From assembly GCA_039812685.1 (NCBI GenBank), contig JBDIBB010000038.1:1-32669 (forward strand): a stretch of DNA of 32,669 nt, read 5' to 3'. Below the pieces are notes generated by a model. It made no database searches and was not told the origin of the DNA. It was given only the letters and a program-made list of their open reading frames with translations. Origin of the DNA: JBDIBB01 sp039812685 (GTDB lineage: Bacteria > Acidobacteriota > Vicinamibacteria > Vicinamibacterales > JAFNAJ01). A program made the translations under genes and the position numbers. Positions 23,634-30,224 of this stretch are shown here, one piece after another (the first letter of the stretch is position 1; every line of letters begins with the position of its first letter).

Positions 23634-25790
23634 TCACGCGCGACGAGTCGTCGCTGGACCGCCGGGAGGCGCCCCCGAGAGCGCGCGATGCACCGCGTCG
23701 AGCAGGGCGCCGGTCGAGAACGGCTTGCTCAGCAGCGACGAGAGGCCCAGCGCCGCCGGTGATGCGGCCTGATCGGCGAGGCCCGTCACCCCGATGACGG
23801 GCAGGGCGGGCGACCACTGGCGCAGGGCCGCCACCATCGCGGCGCCACCCATCACGGGCATCATCAGGTCGGTGATGATCAGGGCCACGTCGTCGTGGTG
23901 CTCGCCGAGCAGCGTCAGGCCCTCACGTCCGTTTCCGGCGGTCATGACGCGGTAGCCGTGACTTTCGAGCGTCCTGCGCAAGGTGCGCCGCACGCCTTCC
24001 TCGTCATCCACCACCAGCACCAGTTGGCCCCGCCCGCGGGGCGCGGGAGCCGCCCGCGCGGGACCCGGTTCACCGGCGTGGGCGGTCGCATCGACGGGAA
24101 GATAGACCTCGAAGGCCGTGCCCGTGCCGACGTCGCTCTCCACGCGGACGAAGCCGCCATGGCTGCGCACGATGCCGAGCACCGTGGAGAGGCCAAGTCC
24201 CGTCCCCTCCCCGACCGCCTTCGTGGTGAAGAACGGTTCGAACAGCCGATCCATGTACTCCGGGGGGATGCCCGCTCCGGTGTCGGTGACGCGCAGCCTG
24301 ACGTAGGCGCCGGGGGTGGGGGCTGGCGTCGCCCCCGGGAGCGGTCCCGCCACGTCGACGTTGTCGGCCTCGAGCGCGAGCCGCCCGACATCCCCGATGG
24401 CGTCCCTGGCGTTCACGCACAGGTTCATCAGCACCTGGTGCAGTTGGGTGACGTCACCGCGGGCCGGCCTCAGGCCCGCGACCACGCGCAGGCTCACGTC
24501 GATCGTGCGCGGGATCGTCTCGCGGAGGAGGCGCACGATCTCGCGCAGCAGCGGCTCGATCGGAAGCGGCACCCGCTCACCGGGGACGCCACGCGCGAAG
24601 GTGAGCAGCTGCCGGATGATGCCGGCGCCCCTCTGCGCGCTGCGCTCCACCGTCTCGAGCAGTTCCAGGCTCTCCGCGTCGCTCACGACATCCCGCAGCA
24701 GCGGTCCGATCATCAGCACCGGGGCGAGGATGTTGTTGAGATCGTGCGCGAGGCCGGCCGCGAGGGCGCCGATCGCCTCCATCCGCTGCGCCCGCAGAAG
24801 TTGCGCTTCGAGCTGCTGGCGCTCGGTCACGTCGTGCGCGAGCACCAGGCGCGCCGGCCGGCCCGCCCAGTCGAGCGCGTGCGACGCAATCTCCACGAGC
24901 CGGACGTCTCCATCGCGCGTGCGATGGTGCCAGACGCCGGACTCCTGCACGACGCCGGTCGTACTGGCCAGATGCCGCTTCAGCCGCACGGTCTCGTCCG
25001 TCGTCCGGATCTCGTCCAGCGTCATCGCGAGGAACTCCTCGCGGGAGTAGCCGTAGCGCCGCACCGCCGTATCGTTCACCGCGAGGAAGGCCCGCGTCTC
25101 GACGTCGTAGATCCACATCGGGTGTGGATTGGACTCGAAGAGCAGGCGGTAACGCCGCGCGGATTCCGCCAGTCGCGAGAGCGCGCCCTGCTGCCCCTCG
25201 AGCGCCCGGCCTGCCTCGCGCCGCGCCGCCTCTCCCTCGGCGAGGGAGGCTTCGAGCCGCCGCGCCGTGTCGTGCAACGCCCGCGCCGTGCGACGCCGCT
25301 CGGTGACGTCGTGGACGATGGAGATCAGGATCTCGCGGCCGTCGACGACGACCGGCCCGCTGAAGACCTCGACGTCCCGGCGGCCCCCGTCGGCCAGGCG
25401 GTGCTCGAACTCGAAGTAGCGCTGATCCGCTCCCGAGGCGCGGGCCATGAACTCGGCCACCTGCTCGGACGGCAGCGCGTTGATGTCGCCGATGTGCATG
25501 CGGCGCATCACCTCGCGAGGCCAGCCGTAGAAGCGAACCGCGGCGGGGTTGGCGTCGACGATGCGCCCGTCGGCCGGATCGACGGCGAGCATCACGGCGT
25601 GGTTGTTCTCGAACACGCCCAGTGACGGGGGCGCGTCTCCGGTGGCCGCGGACAACGGCCTCACGCGCTCCACACGCCACGTGACAGCGCCATCCAGGGC
25701 GCCTGAGGGTCGAAGCTCGAGCCCCGCCCGGTGAAGCGCTTCGCGCAGCAACGGCAGGTCGTCGGCGAGCACGGTGAAGGCGGGACTCAT
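23634..25790 (-). CDS. Hybrid sensor histidine kinase (PAS-PAS-HisKA-HATPase-REC)
   Basis: A 718-residue soluble hybrid kinase with no membrane segment, so it senses a cytoplasmic signal. Two PAS domains occupy about 58-165 (ENNHAVMLAVDPADGRIVDAN then FYGW) and 212-323. A coiled linker (about 167-210) joins them. HisKA has the phospho-acceptor His349 in GLAHDLNNILAPV. HATPase_c shows the N box (NLCVNARDAI), DTGAGIP and GTGLGLSTV. A C-terminal receiver (about 590-703) has phospho-acceptor Asp641 (IITDLMMPVMGG) and Lys689 (LSKPFS). This order matches the NtrB-like hybrid kinases common in soil bacteria. No response regulator or output gene is adjacent, so it is an orphan in this window. Confidence 0.95.
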   Translation of the reverse strand: MSPAFTVLADDLPLLREALHRAGLELRPSGALDGAVTWRVERVRPLSAATGDAPPSLGVFENNHAVMLAVDPADGRIVDANPAAVRFYGWPREVMRRMHIGDINALPSEQVAEFMARASGADQRYFEFEHRLADGGRRDVEVFSGPVVVDGREILISIVHDVTERRRTARALHDTARRLEASLAEGEAARREAGRALEGQQGALSRLAESARRYRLLFESNPHPMWIYDVETRAFLAVNDTAVRRYGYSREEFLAMTLDEIRTTDETVRLKRHLASTTGVVQESGVWHHRTRDGDVRLVEIASHALDWAGRPARLVLAHDVTERQQLEAQLLRAQRMEAIGALAAGLAHDLNNILAPVLMIGPLLRDVVSDAESLELLETVERSAQRGAGIIRQLLTFARGVPGERVPLPIEPLLREIVRLLRETIPRTIDVSLRVVAGLRPARGDVTQLHQVLMNLCVNARDAIGDVGRLALEADNVDVAGPLPGATPAPTPGAYVRLRVTDTGAGIPPEYMDRLFEPFFTTKAVGEGTGLGLSTVLGIVRSHGGFVRVESDVGTGTAFEVYLPVDATAHAGEPGPARAAPAPRGRGQLVLVVDDEEGVRRTLRRTLESHGYRVMTAGNGREGLTLLGEHHDDVALIITDLMMPVMGGAAMVAALRQWSPALPVIGVTGLADQAASPAALGLSSLLSKPFSTGALLDAVHRALSGAPPGGPATTRRA

Positions 25791-25834
25791 GTCATCGACG
25801 GCCGGTTTCGGGGGCGCCGGCCCCGGCGTCTGCG

Positions 25835-25840
25835 ATTATC
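25835..25840 (-). promoter_or_regulatory. -10-like GATAAT for the hybrid histidine kinase gene
   Basis: GATAAT on the minus strand is 44 bases before ATG 25790, within the 164-base gap after the Ser/Thr kinase stop. It matches TATAAT in five positions. It implies the histidine kinase gene is transcribed on its own. Confidence 0.4.
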
Positions 25841-25858
25841 GCCGACGGGCGACGCGAA

Positions 25859-25878
25859 CCGGCCCTGATTCCGGCCGG
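25859..25878 (-). terminator. Possible hairpin after the Ser/Thr kinase gene
   Basis: CCGGCC-CTGATTCC-GGCCGG, a 6-bp stem with an 8-base loop, lies about 75 bases after the kinase stop and just before the histidine kinase promoter. There is no T-run on the minus strand. Confidence 0.35.
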
Positions 25879-25912
25879 CAGGCTCTGGCAGCCCGTGGCG
25901 AAAGTGGCGCTG

Positions 25913-25946
25913 CATTCGACGGGCGGGGCATCCCGGCTGGCGGCGT
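25913..25946. repeat. Copy B of a 34-base imperfect direct repeat flanking the Ser/Thr kinase gene
   Basis: Matches 28685-28718 at 28 of 34 positions without gaps; the identical blocks include GCATCCCG and CTGGCGGCGT. It ends nine bases before the stop codon of the kinase gene. Outer arms GGGGCA and TGCTCC still pair with one G-U, as in a decayed palindrome. Confidence 0.6.
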
Positions 25947-25954
25947 TGCTCCGG

Positions 25955-28639
25955 TCAGTTCAGGTTCACGCGAGCCACCATGGCGGCGAACCTCGGATCG
26001 CTCCGCAGCGGGTCGAGCATCGGGTGCACGCGCAGCGTCGTCATCCAGTAGGAGTGCTGGCGGTAGGCCTTCTCCAGGAACTCGAACGCCCGGTCACGAT
26101 CGCCCAGGTAGGCATGGATCGCGAGGTAGAGGAACGGCTCGACGAACCGGTTGCGCTCGAGCGCGGCCAGCCCGTCGAGGATTCCCGCGGCGTTCGCGCG
26201 GTCGTTGGCGACGGCGTAATTGCAGCCGAGTACGAACAGGTCGGGAACCGTGCCGCCCGTGATGGCGATGGCCCCGCGCGCCGCGGCGATTCCGGCCTGG
26301 GGCTCGCCCTTGGCGGCGTAGGCAATCGAGATGTAGAGCCGCGCGAGATACGTGTCGGGGTCGGCGGCGAGCGCGCGCCTGGCCTCCGCGATGGCGTCGT
26401 CGTACCGCCGCTCGTAGTAGTAGTGCAGCGCCCGCACGGCCAGGAAGTTCGTCCGCGTCGGATCGAGCTGGAGTGCCAGATCCGAGTGCCGGGCGGCCTC
26501 CTCGAACCGCCCCAGCCGCGCGAGCAGTTCCGCGTAGCTCTGGTGCGCCGACGGGCTGTTGGGCGCGAGCTCGATCGCGCGGAGGTGGTTGGTCTCGGCC
26601 GCCGTCCAGTTCCAGTTGTAGTCGGCCTCGTACTCCGCCAGCGCGATGTAGGCCGATTCCTCGGCCGGATCCAGCGCCACCGCGCGGCGCGCGGCGCGCT
26701 CGGCCTTCGGATACGCTTCCTGCGGTGAGATCAGCTGCAGCGAGTTCGCGGTCGTGTAGGCAGTGGCGAGGCCGGCGTAGGCCGCGGCGAACGACGGATC
26801 GAGATCGATCGCCTGCTCGAAGGCCTCGCGTGCCGCCAGCAGGTCCGACAACTGCCGCACGGCGCGGTTCATGGCGAAGCGACCGCGCAGGTAGGCGTCC
26901 TGCGCGGCGAGGTTGGCCGTGCCGGGTGGCTCTCGGCCGGGATCCCACGCGCGCGCGAGATCGGGCGCCAGCAGTTCGCTCACGCGATTGGCCAGCGACG
27001 CCGGGCCGCGCAGCACGTTCGAGAGGTCGCTCGTGAGGCTCCCGGTCCAGACCACCCGGCCCGTGGTCGCGTCCACCAGTTGCAGGGCGGTGCGCAACTG
27101 CCGGCCGACGCGTTCGACGGTGCCCTCCAGCAAGGCGTCCACCAGCAGCTCACGCCCGACAGCCATCACATCGTAGTCCCGGTCCAGGTAGCGCAGCGTG
27201 GCGCTGATCGGGCGGACGACGAGCGGTCCGAGCTGGTTCAGCCTGGTCACGAGCGAATCGGCCATGCCGACGCGCAGCGCCTTGTCGTCGGGCACCTCGG
27301 CGTGCGGCGAGGGCGCGGCCGCCGAGGCGCCCGGCGCGCCCATCGACCTGAAGGGCAGCACGGCGATGGCCTTGACGTCAGCCAGCGGATAGGCCGCGTG
27401 CGCGACGCCCTCGCTGCCGGAGGCCGTGCGGCTCCACGGCGCCGTGACGCCCAGGATCAGCGCGCCAGCGAGCGCCGCGCCGACCAGCGACGCGGCGAGC
27501 ACCGCGCGGCGTCGCTCGACGAACTTGCGCGCGCGGTAGGCGAGGCTGTCGGGCCTGGCGGCGATCGGCCGCCCCTGGAGGTAGCGCTGGACATCGAGGC
27601 CGAGTTCGCGAGCCGTGAGATAGCGTCGCGCCGGATCGACTCGGCGCGCCTTCGCGATGATGAGCTGCAGGTCTCGATTCAGTCGCAGGCCCGACCGCGT
27701 GTCGACGCCGGCCATCGCACGGCCGTCCTCGTCGACGGCCCGCGGCACCTCCCGGCCGGTCGACGCCTGACCTGGCGCCGGCAAGCCGTTGAGCAGCCCG
27801 TCGAGCAGCACACCCAGGCTGAAGACGTCGGCCGCCGGCGTCATCGGGCCTGTGCCGCTGGCCTGCTCGGGCGCGGCGAAGTCCGGCGTGAAGGCCCGAT
27901 ACACCGTCAGGGTGCGCTCGCCGGTCTCCTCCGGGGCCATCAGCTTCGCGATGCCGAAGTCGAGCAGCTTCGGCTCGTTGCCGGCCGTCACCAGAATGTT
28001 CGACGGCTTGAGATCGCGGTGGACGATCGAGCGTTCGTGCGCGTAAGCCACCGCGTCGCACACCTTCACGAAGAGCGAGAGCCGCTCGCGCGCCGCCAGG
28101 CCGTGTTGCGCGCAGTACTCGTCGATGCGCACGCCCTCGACGTGCTCCATCACGAGGAACGGTTCGCCCTCCTCGCTCACGCCGCCGTCGAGCAGGTGGG
28201 CGATGTTCGGGTGGTTCAGGGTGGCGAGGATCTGGCGCTCGCGACGGAAGTGCCGCGCCGCCTCCGGGTGGACGAGGCTGCGGCGCATCACCTTGAGCGC
28301 CACCTGCCGCTGGAACTCGCCGTCAGCCCGTTCGGCGAGGAACACCGCCCCCATCCCGCCGTGACCGATCTCGCGGAGGATGCGGTACGGCCCGAACCGT
28401 CGGCCGACGTAGCGGGGGACCTGGGAGGCGAGCCACGACGCCATCCCGAACCCATCCGGTTCGATCAGGCGGCCCGTGTCGTCGTGGGCTTCGAGCAGCG
28501 AGATCGCCTCGCGGCGCATCTCGGCGTCGTCGCCGCAGAGCACGTCGAGCTGCCGTGCCCGTTCGCCGACGGGCTGCTCGACGAGCGTCGCGAAGATCTC
28601 CTTCAGCTTCGCCCAGCGTGGCGCGTCCATCTCAGCCAT
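25955..28639 (-). CDS. Ser/Thr protein kinase with membrane segment, FlgO/TolB-like domain and TPRs
   Basis: An 894-residue PknB-type kinase. The kinase domain is about 82-355, with the glycine loop IGHGGMGAVF (91-100), Lys116, HRDLKPSN (Asp209), DFG at 227-229 and APE at 256-258, so it should be active. A membrane helix at about 380-400 puts the rest outside. There, a FlgO/TolB-like domain (about 422-575, VKAIAVLPFRSMG; LRVGMADSLVTRLNQLGPLVVRP; VDALLEGTVERVGRQLRTALQLVD) is followed by TPR repeats (about 585-890). This kinase-FlgO-TPR build is common in Acidobacteriota and is thought to couple periplasmic signals to phosphorylation; targets are unknown. I chose ATG 28639 because the longer frame is not protein-like and a TACACT box lies 15 bases upstream. 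Confidence 0.93.
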   Translation of the reverse strand: MAEMDAPRWAKLKEIFATLVEQPVGERARQLDVLCGDDAEMRREAISLLEAHDDTGRLIEPDGFGMASWLASQVPRYVGRRFGPYRILREIGHGGMGAVFLAERADGEFQRQVALKVMRRSLVHPEAARHFRRERQILATLNHPNIAHLLDGGVSEEGEPFLVMEHVEGVRIDEYCAQHGLAARERLSLFVKVCDAVAYAHERSIVHRDLKPSNILVTAGNEPKLLDFGIAKLMAPEETGERTLTVYRAFTPDFAAPEQASGTGPMTPAADVFSLGVLLDGLLNGLPAPGQASTGREVPRAVDEDGRAMAGVDTRSGLRLNRDLQLIIAKARRVDPARRYLTARELGLDVQRYLQGRPIAARPDSLAYRARKFVERRRAVLAASLVGAALAGALILGVTAPWSRTASGSEGVAHAAYPLADVKAIAVLPFRSMGAPGASAAAPSPHAEVPDDKALRVGMADSLVTRLNQLGPLVVRPISATLRYLDRDYDVMAVGRELLVDALLEGTVERVGRQLRTALQLVDATTGRVVWTGSLTSDLSNVLRGPASLANRVSELLAPDLARAWDPGREPPGTANLAAQDAYLRGRFAMNRAVRQLSDLLAAREAFEQAIDLDPSFAAAYAGLATAYTTANSLQLISPQEAYPKAERAARRAVALDPAEESAYIALAEYEADYNWNWTAAETNHLRAIELAPNSPSAHQSYAELLARLGRFEEAARHSDLALQLDPTRTNFLAVRALHYYYERRYDDAIAEARRALAADPDTYLARLYISIAYAAKGEPQAGIAAARGAIAITGGTVPDLFVLGCNYAVANDRANAAGILDGLAALERNRFVEPFLYLAIHAYLGDRDRAFEFLEKAYRQHSYWMTTLRVHPMLDPLRSDPRFAAMVARVNLN

Positions 28640-28654
28640 GGAACCTGTGACGCA

Positions 28655-28660
28655 AGTGTA
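28655..28660 (-). promoter_or_regulatory. -10 element TACACT for the Ser/Thr kinase gene, with upstream ACGCCTGC
   Basis: ACGCCTGCTACACTTG on the minus strand (28668 to 28653) differs from the korA promoter sequence in one base. It lies 15 bases before ATG 28639, giving a leader of about 8 bases and no Shine-Dalgarno. Confidence 0.55.
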
Positions 28661-28684
28661 GCAGGCGTGGCGCGGGTGATGCGA

Positions 28685-28718
28685 CGTTCGAGGGGCAAAG
28701 CATCCCGTCTGGCGGCGT
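28685..28718. repeat. Copy A of the 34-base imperfect direct repeat, part of a palindrome
   Basis: 28 of 34 bases match 25913-25946. Here the sequence is embedded in a perfect 8-bp inverted repeat, GAGGGGCA (28690-28697) and TGCCCCTC (28718-28725), with a 20-base loop. It lies between the kinase promoter and the divergent aroG-type gene. The palindromic form suggests a dispersed REP-like intergenic element. Confidence 0.6.
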
Positions 28719-28744
28719 GCCCCTCCCATGAGGATTGACCACAT

Positions 28745-28792
28745 CACCGGCCGCCGCGGCTCGCCGGCGGGACTCCGGGGAGCCGGCCGGTG
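28745..28792. repeat. 9-bp inverted repeat upstream of the DAHP synthase promoter
   Basis: CACCGGCCG (28745-28753) and CGGCCGGTG (28784-28792) are perfect inverted copies 30 bases apart. The right arm ends five bases before the CATAAT box. It could be an operator for a dimeric regulator or a hairpin; the GC-rich setting makes chance palindromes common. Confidence 0.35.
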
Positions 28793-28797
28793 TGGTT

Positions 28798-28803
28798 CAT
28801 AAT
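28798..28803 (+). promoter_or_regulatory. -10-like CATAAT for the DAHP synthase gene
   Basis: CATAAT ends 23 bases before ATG 28827, leaving a leader of about 16 bases that contains GGAG and GAGG. It matches TATAAT in five positions. No -35 match was found at 17 bases. Confidence 0.45.
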
Positions 28804-28826
28804 GACCGGCGGAGACAGCGAGGCTG

Positions 28827-29903
28827 ATGCGACCAACTGGGCTCGAGAACGTGAACGTGGCCGGCTTCGAGGACATGCCGACGCCGGAGGCCGTGCAGGA
28901 GATGGTGCCGCTCTCGGAGGCGGCCGCCGAGACGGTGGCGAGCGGACGGGCGATGGTCAGGAGCGTCCTGGACCGCACGGCGCGGCGGCTGCTCGTCATC
29001 GTCGGACCCTGTTCGATTCACGATCCGGAGGCGGCCATGGACTACGCGCAGCGACTGCGCGCGCTGGCCGACAGGGTCCGTGACACGCTGGCCATCGTCA
29101 TGCGCGTGTACTTCGAGAAACCGCGCACCTCCACGGGATGGAAGGGCTTCGTCAACGATCCGCGCATGGACGATTCCTTCCGCATCCAGGAAGGGATCAT
29201 CGGCGCCCGACGGCTGCTGACGCGGTTCGCCGAGATGGGCCTGCCGGCTGGCACCGAGGCCCTGGATCCGCTCACCCCGCAGTACCTGGGCAACCTGATC
29301 AGCTGGTATGCGATCGGGGCCCGCACCACCGAGTCGCAGACCCATCGCGAGATGGCCAGCGGACTGTCGGCGCCGGTGGGCTTCAAGAACAGCACCGACG
29401 GCGGCCTCGAGGTGGCCATCAACGCCGTCCGCTCGGCGACGGCGGGACACAGTTTTCTCGGCATCAACCGGCAGGGGCGATCGGCCGTGGTGCGCACGCG
29501 CGGCAACCCGTACGGCCACCTGGTGCTGCGCGGCGGCGGCGGCCGGCCGAACTACGACACCGTCAGCGTGCGCCTGGCCGAGCGCGCGCTGACCGCCGCG
29601 GGCCTGCCCGCCAACATCATCGTCGACTGCGCGCACGTGAACTGCCTGAAGGACCACACGCTGCAGCCGCTCGTCTTCCACGACTGCGTGCACCAGATCG
29701 CCGAGGGCAACTCGTCGATTGTCGGCCTGATGATGGAATCCAACCTCGAGGCGGGCAGCCAGCCGATCCCCGCGGATCGATCGACGCTGCGCTACGGGGT
29801 GTCGATCACCGACCCGTGCGTCGACTGGAAGACCACCGAGGAGGTGCTGCTGCGGGCGCACGACTGCCTGCGGTCGCTGTTTGGCGCCAGGCGCGCAAGC
29901 TGA
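28827..29903 (+). CDS. 3-deoxy-7-phosphoheptulonate (DAHP) synthase, class I
   Basis: A 358-residue cytoplasmic enzyme that condenses phosphoenolpyruvate with erythrose-4-phosphate, the first step to aromatic amino acids. It is an AroF/G/H type: VIVGPCSIHD (metal-ligand Cys), RVYFEKPRTSTGWKG, LDPLTPQYLGNLISWYAIG with the following ARTTESQTHREMASGL, and GFKNSTDGG. The metal His lies in DCAHVNCLK, where most relatives have D(F/C)SHANSxK. The Glu is in MMESNLEAGSQ and the Asp in SITDPCVDW, so all four ligands are kept. The N-terminal 30 residues may form the feedback-control region, but which amino acid inhibits cannot be read. ATG 28827 has GAGG 2 bases upstream. I give no letter symbol because F, G and H cannot be separated. 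Confidence 0.95.
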   Translation: MRPTGLENVNVAGFEDMPTPEAVQEMVPLSEAAAETVASGRAMVRSVLDRTARRLLVIVGPCSIHDPEAAMDYAQRLRALADRVRDTLAIVMRVYFEKPRTSTGWKGFVNDPRMDDSFRIQEGIIGARRLLTRFAEMGLPAGTEALDPLTPQYLGNLISWYAIGARTTESQTHREMASGLSAPVGFKNSTDGGLEVAINAVRSATAGHSFLGINRQGRSAVVRTRGNPYGHLVLRGGGGRPNYDTVSVRLAERALTAAGLPANIIVDCAHVNCLKDHTLQPLVFHDCVHQIAEGNSSIVGLMMESNLEAGSQPIPADRSTLRYGVSITDPCVDWKTTEEVLLRAHDCLRSLFGARRAS

Positions 29904-29930
29904 CGCCGGCGGGCGGCCGAAAACACGAAC

Positions 29931-29948
29931 GGCCGGCTGACGCCGGCC
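29931..29948 (-). terminator. Hairpin downstream of tRNA-Pro (possibly shared with the DAHP synthase gene)
   Basis: GGCCGGC-TGAC-GCCGGCC is a perfect 7-bp stem with a 4-base loop. On the minus strand it is followed by GTTCGTGTTTTCGG, fairly T-rich for this genome, which points to termination of the tRNA transcript. On the plus strand the following bases are less T-rich. It lies 27 bases after the DAHP synthase stop. Confidence 0.55.
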
Positions 29949-29995
29949 GGCTCCCTTGTCGTTCTGAGGCTGATGTCAGCCCCGGAAGGCTGATC

Positions 29996-30072
29996 TGGTC
30001 GGGGCGACTGGATTCGAACCAGCGACCCCCTGAACCCCATTCAGGTGCGCTACCAGGCTGCGCTACGCCCCG
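29996..30072 (-). tRNA. tRNA-Pro (anticodon GGG), CCA encoded
   Basis: The minus strand folds as a 77-base tRNA. The acceptor stem is CGGGGCG/CGCCCCG; the D-arm is GCGC/GCGC with AGCCTGGTA in the loop. The anticodon stem CCTGA/TCAGG has the 7-base loop ATGGGGT (U33 present, anticodon GGG), and the T-arm is GCTGG-TTCGAAT-CCAGT. Discriminator A is followed by an encoded CCA. GGG reads proline CCC and CCT codons. It is a single gene, with no integrated element next to it. Confidence 0.96.
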
Positions 30073-30084
30073 ACCCGGCCGCTC

Positions 30085-30090
30085 ATTCTA
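30085..30090 (-). promoter_or_regulatory. -10 element TAGAAT of the tRNA-Pro gene
   Basis: TAGAAT ends 12 bases before the tRNA 5' end. As a tRNA gene needs a promoter but no ribosome-binding site, this supports TAGAAT as a true -10 hexamer in this genome, in agreement with the same hexamer before the genes at 2140 and 8173. Confidence 0.6.
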
Positions 30091-30201
30091 CCTCAGGACC
30101 GCACGCTCCGACACCCGGCCCGCCGACATCGTTCTGCCCACGCCGCGCCCAGAGGCGCGCGCGGCACCGGTGACGCCGGCCGCCAGCCCTCGACGCCCGA
30201 C

Positions 30202-30207
30202 TATACT
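30202..30207 (+). promoter_or_regulatory. -10 element TATACT for the CPA2 antiporter gene
   Basis: ACGCCCGACTATACT resembles the korA and Ser/Thr kinase promoters. The hexamer ends 17 bases before ATG 30225, with a GC-rich leader of about 10 bases and no Shine-Dalgarno. Confidence 0.55.
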
Positions 30208-30224
30208 GTCGCGGCTCGCGCCCG

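Noticed and set aside
29996..30072. tRNA-Pro as an integration site for a mobile element.
   Set aside because: No integrase gene, no direct repeat of the tRNA 3' end and no atypical sequence was seen on either side.
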